NCBI GenBank assembly: GCA_933228675.1
Contig: OW121744.1
Location: 25,547,642 to 25,611,641 of the forward strand
Direction: 5' to 3'
From: Stomorhina lunata
Lineage: Eukaryota > Arthropoda > Insecta > Diptera > Rhiniidae
DNA: 64,000 nucleotides
Part shown: positions 55,902 to 64,000 of the stretch, in pieces
How the letters are laid out: every line of letters starts with the position of its first letter
Numbering within the stretch: position 1 is the first letter of the stretch
Translations under genes and position numbers: made by a program
Notes under the pieces: model-generated
What the model was told of the DNA's origin: nothing
What the model saw: only the letters and a program-made list of their open reading frames with translations
Database searches by the model: none

Positions 55902-57268
55902 CACAGTGGTTTACGGACGCTTTTTTTTGGAAATAATTCTGTAACTTTTGAACGACTGGAGATATTTGAATGAAATTTGACATGGTGGTAGTCAAGGAGT
56001 ATTTGAGTTGGTTTTTAAAAGCACTGGTCCATGAGGGGTCGGGAGAGTGATTGATGGACCTTCAAAGTTGGTCACCTCGGGTGTTCGATTTTTTTAAAAA
56101 TTCGCCAAAAATCCATTTATGTATGGATTGAAAAGAAATTTTAAACTTAAGTTGTCCTTGAGAAGATCTACAAAAAATATGCTTAAATGTGTAGGTTATC
56201 TCCTTTGGATTTCGAGATATTTGGGTAAAAAGGAATTTTTAGGTTGATTTTTTACCTCTTTTTTTAAGCTTTTTTTGATCTGGTGGACGCATCTGAGGAC
56301 CAAAAATTTTTTAAGAATATTCTTTAAATTTGTAATAAAATTCTGAATAATTTTTGTGCAAGTTAGTTATAGAAATCTTCTTTTGTTTAAAAGTTAAAAA
56401 TATTCAAAGTTGAAACTTACAAAAAATTTCGCTTTTTTTTTAGTTTTTCCCCAAAAGATAGCTATATTTTTTCACTAATAAAAAAATATTTTCTTAAGAA
56501 ACATAAAAAGATTTTTAAAGTTTTTAAAAGAAAACATAATGAGAATGCGTATAAAACAAATTTCTTGCTAATTGGACTTTTGGTCCTCGCACATGTCCTC
56601 TCCAAAAAATGGCAATTTGTAAAAAAAAAAATTAGTTTAAACAAAAATTTCTCAAAAGGCAAAGCACCGATTTGAAAAAAATTATAATGTTCATATTTTC
56701 CAATATATCTGTTATTGATTAGAAAAGTTTTTTCTGAAACGCGCTGCAAATAGAGACAGTGTTGCCATATTTGTAAAAAAACTCATTTTTTGAAACACCT
56801 TTTTCCCCAGTTGGGAATTGGGGAATTTTTAAGTTAAAATTGGGAATTTTTTTTAGTCTATTGCTTTTACATCTTATTGGTCTACATTACTACAAAATTT
56901 CATTGTAATATCTTTATCCATGTCATTTCCACAGAATATCAAAGATTAAAAATATTTTCCTTAAAAAAGCAGAAAAACAATTTTTTTTTGTTTTACGATA
57001 CAAAGTGTAAAAAAAGTAACGCACTTAAAAAAAACTTTTACTTAGTGCTAATCTCCTAGTCTTTCCCGATCTAATGATACTAAACATGTATATAAAGCAT
57101 TAATACCGAGTCTTAAAAAACTCTGAAAAGTTTGGCCCCCGTAGCATTTTTACACTGTTTATTTAAATATAAGTGATGAATTTGTGCATATAAAGTTAAT
57201 TATCATACTCAAATATTTCACTATTTTTAAGATGACAATGATCCTTCGCTAATAAACAAATATTTTCT
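55902..57268 (+). repeat. Transib left terminal inverted repeat (about 1.36 kb)
   Basis: It is colinear with the reverse complement of about 60072-61430 with only scattered differences (for example ggtggtagtc versus ggtgatagtc near the end). Two small frames appear as mirror copies in both repeats (56462-56749 with 60584 onward; 56877-57059 with 60274-60456) and are consequences of the repeat, not genes. After the heptamer come 12 bases and a T-rich block; no canonical RSS nonamer (acaaaaacc) is visible. Confidence 0.9.
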
Positions 57269-57873
57269 TCAAAAAGATATAAATAGTTTTTTATTTTTTT
57301 AAAGAAAACATTATAAGAATGACTTAAAAAAATTTTATTCGATTTTGCCTTTTGTTCCAAGCTAAAAAATAAAATTTTAGTAAAAGATTCTAAATAAGTA
57401 AGTACGAGTAAGGCACCGATTTTGATAACAGTGTAAAGGTAATATATCCATAATTTGTAGCAAAAGTTTAATTAGAAGAGTACTTTTATAGTAACAGTGT
57501 GACAATTTATTTAAAATAAGATTTAAAGGCATTTTTCCGGTATTTAAAATTGGTGTATTTGAAAAAATTGCAAAATTATGTTAAGGTTATAAAATGTTTT
57601 TTAATGTGAAAGTTAATGCAATAGGTAAAAATTGTTACAACTTGGGTTTTTCATAATGGTCAGAAAGGATATGGTTACTCACCTCCATACAGGTAGGTTT
57701 TACGAGACGCACATATTGGTTGAGTTATATATGCACCTATTTTTAGAGGTAAAAAATACATTAATTCATTGATTTCTTTATTATTCTTTGGATACAGGTA
57801 TATATAAAAAATGTTTTTTTTTAATATAAAAAAGAAAGTTTTAAATGTAACTGCTATTAACAGTTAAAACATC
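57269..57873 (+). other. Transib internal region upstream of the transposase
   Basis: 605 AT-rich bases between the left inverted repeat and the ATG, presumably promoter and leader. No clear TATA or initiator can be singled out. No other frame. Confidence 0.5.
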
Positions 57874-59910
57874 ATGGCTATAACATTGGAATTTAAAGTG
57901 TTGTGCGATATTCTTTTTGAACAACCAAGCAGTTCGAGAGCAGAAAAAATTAAAATAATCATGCGATATGCTAAAAGTCAAACTAACTCCATGATTCTCA
58001 ATAGTGAGGAAGACAAAGTCGTAAAATTTGTAAAGTTATTTGAACTTAAAATTAAGTCGGTTAATTACTGTTTAAAAAGATTTGAATCTAAATTTAAAGA
58101 CTGGCTGAAGGACTCAATTGAGCTTAAAACTTCTGGTGCTGGAGCCCCTCTAAAAAACTATGATGATCTCGGAGAAAGATCTAAAAAGATGCGATTATCC
58201 GAAGTTCTTTCTACTCATTCGGATACTGAAATCAAAGATTCCTTTAAGGAAGTGCTCAAACGAAATAATCAACCAGCTGAAGCTAAACAAATAGCAGATA
58301 TTCTCCCAGAGGCTTCTCCTAAACGTCTTAAGCGAATTATTAAGAGTATACCAACTCCTTCTTCTCAATCAGAATTTTCGGAGGAAGAAGCACTTGCTCT
58401 TATGCTCGAGTTGAAATTGAGTAAAAATAAATATATTAAACTCTGTAAGGCATTACGAGACAAAGGACACTCAATTTTACCAGGATATAATGCGTTATTA
58501 AAAACCAAAAAAAACTTAATACCAACAAACGTGATAGGAGACGAAAGTGCATCTGTGGATTTATCAAAATTATTGGAAAATACGGCATCAAGGCTGATAT
58601 CTACTACATTGTCTGAAGAAGAAGCCAAGAAACTTGACAACAAGGACTTAACTTTAATATGTAAATGGGGATGTGACGGTTTATCTGGATTACCGGAATA
58701 CAAACAATCAACATCTCATCAGAACACAAATGACTACAGAAGCGTTTTTATGGCATCCCTAGTACCACTAAGATTAAGAAAGAATCGTTCTGAACCATCC
58801 ACATCAAAAGAGCGTACTGAATATGTGTGGGTTAACACATCTCCAGGATCAAAGGCATTTTGCAGACCGATCAGATTCGAATATTTAAAAGAAAATGCAG
58901 CAAGCACAAAAAATTGGGTTGATGATATCAAATATTCAATAGACAATTTGAGTCCAGTCTGCATAGACATACATGGATATTTGATTAATGTAAATTTTGA
59001 GCTTCAATTGACAATGATAGATGGAAAAGTAAGCAACGCTATAACGGAAACCCATTCAACTTGGAAATGCTCATTATGCGGAAAGAAGAAATCGGAATTT
59101 CTACAAACTTCAGAAGATGCATCAGCTAGTACTGCAATTAATCAAGAGGTTCTGGAATTTGGTATATCGCCCCTACATGCACGTATCCGATTTTTAGAAT
59201 TTATGCTACATATAGCATATGATCTGAAATATAGGAATATACCTGATAATCAGCTAAAATCCGTGAGAAATAATAAGGAACTGATTGAAATGAGATCCAG
59301 TGAAAAAAAAAGGATTCAGGAAGAATTCAAAACTATGACGGGTCTAAACATAGACAAACCACTTGTAGGATATGGCAGTACAAACGATGGTAATACGGCC
59401 AGGCGATTCTTTGAAAATTATGAAACAACTTCAAAGATTACTGGAATTGATGAGGAAGTTCTTCGTAAATGTTACGTAATATTATCGGCAATAAATAGCA
59501 AATATCAAATAAATGCTGAAAAATTTCATTGCTATGCCCTCAACGCGTTAACTCGTATACGACATTTGTATCACTGGAAAGAAATTACACCAACAGTTCA
59601 TAAAGTCCTTCAACATGGTCGTGAAATAATTGAATCAAATCTTCTCCCACTTGGTGAACTGACAGAAGAGGCCCAGGAAGCGCGGAATTCAGATTTCAAG
59701 TATATCCAACTATTTAATACCAGAAAATGCTCAAGAAAATCGCAAAATCAGGATCTAATAAATTATCTCTTGTTGTCTTCTGATCCTGCTCTATCAACGA
59801 TAAGAAAGAAATGGTGGAGCAGTTATACAAAAACTTCTGAAAACGAACACCTGGAAGAGGTTCTTGATATAATAGATTGTACTGATTATTTTACTGAAAA
59901 TAAAAATTAA
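57874..59910 (+). CDS. Transib transposase (RAG1-core-like DDE recombinase)
   Basis: 678 codons, intact, single exon. It catalyses cut-and-paste transposition by hairpin-forming DNA cleavage at the terminal repeats. Candidate catalytic residues: Asp268 in CKWGCDGLSG, Asp383 in LTMIDGKVSNA, and a Glu in GELTEEAQEARN (most likely Glu602). These correspond to the three acidic residues of RAG1. Other Transib/RAG1 hallmarks are SLVPLRLRKN, FCRPIRFEY, the Cys pair CSLCGKKKSE near 397-400, the FHCYALN block, and THKVL-type PTVHKVLQHGREIIE, which parallels the His-containing zinc site of RAG1. The Lys-rich first 250 residues likely bind the inverted repeats. The length is usual for the family. The start is taken at the first ATG in frame, preceded by aaacatc. 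Confidence 0.93.
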   Translation: MAITLEFKVLCDILFEQPSSSRAEKIKIIMRYAKSQTNSMILNSEEDKVVKFVKLFELKIKSVNYCLKRFESKFKDWLKDSIELKTSGAGAPLKNYDDLGERSKKMRLSEVLSTHSDTEIKDSFKEVLKRNNQPAEAKQIADILPEASPKRLKRIIKSIPTPSSQSEFSEEEALALMLELKLSKNKYIKLCKALRDKGHSILPGYNALLKTKKNLIPTNVIGDESASVDLSKLLENTASRLISTTLSEEEAKKLDNKDLTLICKWGCDGLSGLPEYKQSTSHQNTNDYRSVFMASLVPLRLRKNRSEPSTSKERTEYVWVNTSPGSKAFCRPIRFEYLKENAASTKNWVDDIKYSIDNLSPVCIDIHGYLINVNFELQLTMIDGKVSNAITETHSTWKCSLCGKKKSEFLQTSEDASASTAINQEVLEFGISPLHARIRFLEFMLHIAYDLKYRNIPDNQLKSVRNNKELIEMRSSEKKRIQEEFKTMTGLNIDKPLVGYGSTNDGNTARRFFENYETTSKITGIDEEVLRKCYVILSAINSKYQINAEKFHCYALNALTRIRHLYHWKEITPTVHKVLQHGREIIESNLLPLGELTEEAQEARNSDFKYIQLFNTRKCSRKSQNQDLINYLLLSSDPALSTIRKKWWSSYTKTSENEHLEEVLDIIDCTDYFTENKN

Positions 59911-60071
59911 GTAAATAACTACTTTTATATAAATATGTAATAAAAACTGTAAGTTTAAACTTTAACTACAAATACTTCAATAAAATGTATTTCACCTTTT
60001 AATATAAGTACAAATTATTTACATTTTGATATTTCATAAATCCTCATGATATTTTCTTTAAAAAAATAAAA
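59911..60071 (+). other. Transib 3' region
   Basis: Short AT-rich segment between the stop and the right inverted repeat. It contains gtaataaaaact and ttcaataaaatg, either of which could act as a polyadenylation signal. Confidence 0.6.
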
Positions 60072-61430
60072 AAATATTTGTTTGTTATCGAAGGATCATT
60101 GTCATCTTATAGTGAAATATTTGAGTATGATTATTAATTTTATATGCACAAATTCATCACTTATATTTAAATAAACAGTGTAAAAATGCTACGGGGGCCA
60201 AAGTTTTCAGAGTTTTTTAAGACTCGGTATTAATGCTTTATATACATGTTTAGTATCATTAGATCGGGAAAGACTAGGAGATTAGCACTAAGTAAAAGTT
60301 TTTTTTAAGTGCGTTACTTTTTTTACACTTTGTATCGTAAAACAAAAAAAAATTGTTTTTCTGCTTTTTTAAGGAAAATATTTTTAATCTTTGATATTCT
60401 GTGGAAATGACATGGATAAAGATATTACAATGAAATTTTGTAGTAATGTAGACCAATAAGATGTAAAAGCAATAGACTAAAAAAAATTCCCAATTTTAAC
60501 TTAAAAATTCCCCAATTCCCAACTGGGGAAAAAGGTGTTTCAAAAAATGAGTTTTTTTACAAATATGGCAACACTGTCTCTATTTGCAGCGCGTTTCAGA
60601 AAAAACTTTTCTAATCAATAACAGATATATTGGAAAATATGAACATTATAATTTTTTTCAAATCGGTGCTTTGCCTTTTGAGAAATTTTTGTTTAAACTA
60701 ATTTTTTTTTTACAAATTGCCATTTTTTGGAGAGGACATGTGCGAGGACCAAAAGTCCAATTAGCAAGAAATTTGTTTTATACGCATTCTCATTATGTTT
60801 TCTTTTAAAAACTTTAAAAATCTTTTTATGTTTCTTAAGAAAATATTTTTTTATTAGTGAAAAAATATAGCTATCTTTTGGGGAAAAACTAAAAAAAAAG
60901 CGAAATTTTTTGTAAGTTTCAACTTTGAATATTTTTAACTTTTAAACAAAAGAAGATTTCTATAACTAACTTGCACAAAAATTATTCAGAATTTTATTAC
61001 AAATTTAAAGAATATTCTTAAAAAATTTTTGGTCCTCAGATGCGTCCACCAGATCAAAAAAAGCTTAAAAAAAGAGGTAAAAAATCAACCTAAAAATTCC
61101 TTTTTACCCAAATATCTCGAAATCCAAAGGAGATAACCTACACATTTAAGCGTATTTTTTGTAGATCTTCTCAAGGACAACTTAAGTTTAAAATTTCTTT
61201 TCAATCCATACATAAATGGATTTTTGGCGAATTTTTAAAAAAGTCGAACACCCGAGGTGACCAACTTTGAAGGTCCATCAATCACTCTCCCGACCCCTCA
61301 TGGACCAGTGCTTTTAAAAACCAACTCGAATACTCCTTGACTATCACCATGTCAAATTTCATTCAAATATCTCCAGTCGTTCAAAAGTTAAAGAATTATT
61401 TCCAAAAAAAAGCGTCCGTAAACCACTGTG
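60072..61430 (-). repeat. Transib right terminal inverted repeat
   Basis: Reverse complement of 55902-57268, ending gcgtccgtaaaccactgtg at 61430. Confidence 0.9.
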
Positions 61431-61526
61431 GGCGGGGTTATATGGGAGCTCTAACTAAATGTGAACCGATTTCGCCTTTTTTCAGAACACAACTTCTATA
61501 ACATATCAAAATTACTTTTGTAAAAT
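61431..61526 (+). repeat. Tandem duplication copy 2, right part
   Basis: After the second ggcgg the sequence ggttatatgggagctctaac continues the unit seen at 55649-55740, with minor changes, up to ttacttttgtaaaat. Confidence 0.9.
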
Positions 61527-62033
61527 TTTTTTTCTCTAGCTCTTGTAGTTAAGGAGCTATCGCGCTTTTATCTGACTAACATAAATCTCCCTTTTCTTTT
61601 TATATTTTTGTCTTTCCCTAAGTTTTTTATATGGGAGCTATGGTCAAATGGTGACCGATTGTGACAAAATTTTGCACACTCGCTGGCATTGATATAAGAC
61701 TTCCTTGTGCTAAATTTAATGGTTATATCTGCTATAGTTTTAGATGTATTGGCATTTAAGTGTATTTTAGGTGAAATTTAGGCTGTTTTCATAAATATTT
61801 TGTATGGAAGCATAGCTAAATGTGAACCGATTTTGATGAAATTTCGTATGCTGCCTAGGGTCTATGCAAAACATTTATGCACCAAATTTTATTATCATTG
61901 CTATTATAGTTTTATTTGCAAATAAGTGGTCAAATGTTAACCGATTTTGCCGAATTTCAATACCAAAATTTTCTCAGAAGTAAAGAATGTTTTTACTAAT
62001 TTTCAGTGAGCTTTCGTTTAGGCGTTATCGTTT
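61527..62033 (-). repeat. Dispersed repeat family R-C, inverted copy
   Basis: It contains aagcatagctaaatgtgaac, tgctgcctagggtctatg and aaaccgatt-like stretches that match the minus strand of 44085-44345. Noncoding. Confidence 0.65.
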
Positions 62034-62465
62034 TCTACATAAAATTTTTATATGAAAAATTTTCTACATAAAATTTTTATATGAAAAATTTTCTACATCA
62101 AATTTTTATATGAAAAATTTTCTACATCAAATTTTTATATGAAAAATTTTCTACATAAAATTTGTATATGAAAAATTTTCTACTTAAAATTTTTATATGA
62201 AAAGTTTTCCATTATAAAATTTTATATAGAAAATTTTTCGCTAGAAAAATGTTATATAGAAAATCTTTCGCTATAAATATGTTATATAGAAAAATTTTTT
62301 ATAAAGATTTTTTTCGACATGAAAATTTTATATTTTATGTAGAAAATTTTTCATATAAAAATTTTATGTAGAAAATTTTTCATATACAAATTTTATGTAG
62401 AAAATTTTTCATATAAAAATCTTATGTAGAAAATTTTTCATATAAAAATCTTATGTAGAAAAAAA
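62034..62465. repeat. Inverted A/T array (28-29-bp units, head to head)
   Basis: Six or so units of tctacataaaatttttatat with gaaaaatttt (62034-62215), then a degenerate centre, then the reverse-complement units atgtagaaaatttttcatat with aaaaatttt (62330-62465). The whole can fold into a long hairpin. Confidence 0.9.
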
Positions 62466-63070
62466 TTTAGAATTTTTGTTCTGTTTTGTACTTAGGAGAT
62501 CAAATTTACAAAAAATTGTTTTATATGATTTTAAGTTTGGCTGGTGACTAGAGCTATTGATTAAATACTAGACCAATCAGACCAAACGGATAGTAACATA
62601 TGAATTACACAAAAACAGCTGAGCTATCAAAAATAAAGATACAAAAAAATCGCCCATTATTTTCTATCACTTTGGAGGCACTCTTGACCCTTGAGACTGC
62701 AGGGATTTATAATGAACACATGTGCTCAGCTGTGAAAGGACTGCCATTATTATTCTTTTTTTTTTATTTCATAAGATGGGGAAGTTGAATGGTACATAAA
62801 TTTCCATATTTTTATTTATGCCAAAATTTTGTCATATCTTAAATTTCTATGGAAAAGTTTTTACTTCGAGATAAATTGAGATTTAGCATTTTTTATAGGA
62901 TGAACTTTATCTAACAAAAAAACAAAGTTCTATAATTGGTAAAGCCCTATGATAGGATACCCTTTACTAATAAGATCCAAAGTAGACCAATTTTCAGCAA
63001 TTGCAAAAAGTTTTTAAAATTTTGAGAAAAAAGTTTATAATATTTTGAGTTCATATCATCATTTGATTAT
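62466..63070. other. Unique AT-rich sequence, no gene seen
   Basis: A 62-codon frame (62600-62788) has no domain or splice context and is not called. The rest is AT-rich with no element recognised. Confidence 0.4.
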
Positions 63071-63175
63071 TGGTGACACAATGGACTAGTGGCTAGTGCC
63101 CTAAACTGCTTATGCCTGGTTGTGAGTTCGATTCCCATTAGATAATCTGGTTAAATACACTACACCAAGCATATG
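63071..63175 (+). repeat. tRNA-derived SINE
   Basis: It reads ggtgacacaatggactagtg / gctagtgccctaaactgctt / atgcctggttgtgagttcga / ttcccatt. The first block has the Pol III A-box pattern (tggactagtggctagtgcc) and ggttgtgagttcgattccc is a good B box at the right distance. Acceptor-stem pairing is poor and a non-tRNA tail follows, so it is a SINE head rather than a working tRNA gene. Confidence 0.6.
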
Positions 63176-64000
63176 GTCTTTGTGTAGGTTGAATTCAAAA
63201 TTGCTTTATAAAAGTTGTTGAATTAGAATATAAATTAACTTTGTAGTGTTATTTAAATTATGGGGTTGTATGGAAGCTATAGTCAAATATGGACTAATTC
63301 TCATTTAATTTGGTATAGTAAAATGTTTCCATTGACAAATAATATGAAATGGCAACCTGTATCACACAAAACGAGGACTGTGAGATAAGTGTCAAAGAAA
63401 AAATTAAAAAAACGGCATAACATAAAAACGACGACATATTCTAATAAAACATTAGAAAAGTTTAGAAACTAAATGCTGACAGGATTTTATTATCCTGTAA
63501 CGTTTTGCAAAACAATAAAGCAAACAACGGTCTCACATAAACAGTGGCAAAACAAAACATACACGCCAAACGTTTAATAATGCAGTAGAGTTGTGTAGTG
63601 AAGTGTAAATAAAAGTGGTAACCATTGTTTACGTTTAGCTTTTTTTACACCTACGAAAAGGTAGACATAACAATAACAAGTAAATTAACAACAGAACCAA
63701 AAGAAAAGAGAAAAATAATAAATAGTTAAACAAAATATAACGAAGCAACACTCACTCATATTTACTAACAGACACATATGTACAAGGATGTATATTTACA
63801 TGTAAATTTATATGTATGTAAATTTACATTACGGCTACAAGTACATAGACCCACAATTTTCTTAAATGTAAATTGCAAGTCTTAGGATTTCATCCCACAA
63901 ATTTATTTCTTTATAAAAGTATTATTTATTGTAACATAAAACCGGGATATTCGAGTCCCTCTAATTCTTCAATCAATTTAAACAACTAAATTTAAACAAC
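63176..64000. other. Unique sequence to the window end, no gene seen
   Basis: It includes one short dispersed-repeat fragment (gaagctatagtcaaatatgg near 63270) and A-rich sequence from 63380 to 63760 whose composition resembles a fly 5' leader. A palindromic patch, tttacatgtaaatttatatg with tatgtaaatttacat, lies at 63795-63830. No coding exon supported. Confidence 0.4.

Larger units (their letters stand above)
55902..61430 (+). mobile_element. Complete Transib DNA transposon, 5,529 bp
   Basis: The ends are exact inverted sequences beginning cacagtggtttacggacgc, and the element is flanked by the 5-bp GC-rich duplication ggcgg (55897-55901 and 61431-61435). A 5-bp GC-rich target is the hallmark of Transib. 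The terminal CACAGTG equals the consensus heptamer of V(D)J recombination signals, fitting the accepted kinship between Transib and RAG1. One uninterrupted transposase ORF lies inside. The two inverted repeats are about 1.36 kb each, unusually long for the superfamily, whose ends are normally some tens of bases. Confidence 0.95.

Noticed and set aside
56462..57059. Small ORFs in the Transib left inverted repeat that also occur in the right repeat
   Set aside because: They are mirrored because the arms are copies; AT-rich, differing in length between arms, without domain.
63071..63175. Functional tRNA gene
   Set aside because: A and B boxes are present, but stems do not pair well and the sequence continues as a SINE.

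Overview
This is a very AT-rich eukaryotic window, most likely from a higher (calyptrate) fly. The signs are spliced genes with insect-type short introns, a fly-like heparan sulfate 3-O-sulfotransferase, a BEL/Pao retrotransposon, Transib, RTE, jockey-like and Tc1-like elements, and the dispersed 'ggaccgattt...aaattt' repeats that end in stretches such as cagacggacgg. The species cannot be fixed from the sequence alone. Only two host genes can be supported. Everything else is mobile elements, their fossils, and unusually large AT-rich tandem arrays.

Layout. 1-2.1 kb is a degenerate A/T array. 2.83-8.24 kb (+) holds the last three coding exons of an Hs3st-A-type sulfotransferase. Its last intron contains a 1.2 kb minisatellite built from AP-1-like TGA(G/C)TCA sites and a dead jockey-like reverse transcriptase. 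8.9-11.0 kb and 12.6-16.4 kb are two arrays of the same 31-bp unit in opposite orientation, and 18.3-20.3 kb is a third array with a 29-bp unit. 21.26-26.61 kb (-) holds eight exons of an unrecognised gene: one transmembrane helix followed by a long acidic and Lys/Glu-rich tail. Its introns carry two hairpin MITEs and a fossil Tc1-like element. 28.4-33.3 kb holds three more arrays (30 bp, degenerate, 21 bp).

34.2-35.5 kb is the 5' part of an RTE-like non-LTR element with an intact-looking endonuclease domain but no reverse transcriptase. 37.8-42.7 kb is a 31-bp array that changes orientation internally. 44.76-54.81 kb is a complete BEL/Pao retrotransposon: identical 434-bp LTRs, a 5-bp target duplication and a 1748-codon gag-pol. 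It also has an extra downstream ORF with zinc knuckles and a retropepsin-like domain, placed just after a good splice acceptor. 55.90-61.43 kb is an intact-looking Transib DNA transposon encoding a RAG1-like transposase. It has about 1.36-kb terminal inverted repeats starting with CACAGTG, a GGCGG target duplication, and a neighbouring duplicated copy of its own empty insertion site. The right end is dispersed repeats, an inverted A/T array and a tRNA-derived SINE.

The host genes converge: Hs3st runs right and the unknown gene runs left, with about 13 kb of arrays between them. The LTR element and the Transib look recent and possibly active; the RTE, Tc1-like and jockey-like copies are broken. 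Exon limits were worked out by hand from splice consensus and reading phase. Without RNA data they are predictions.
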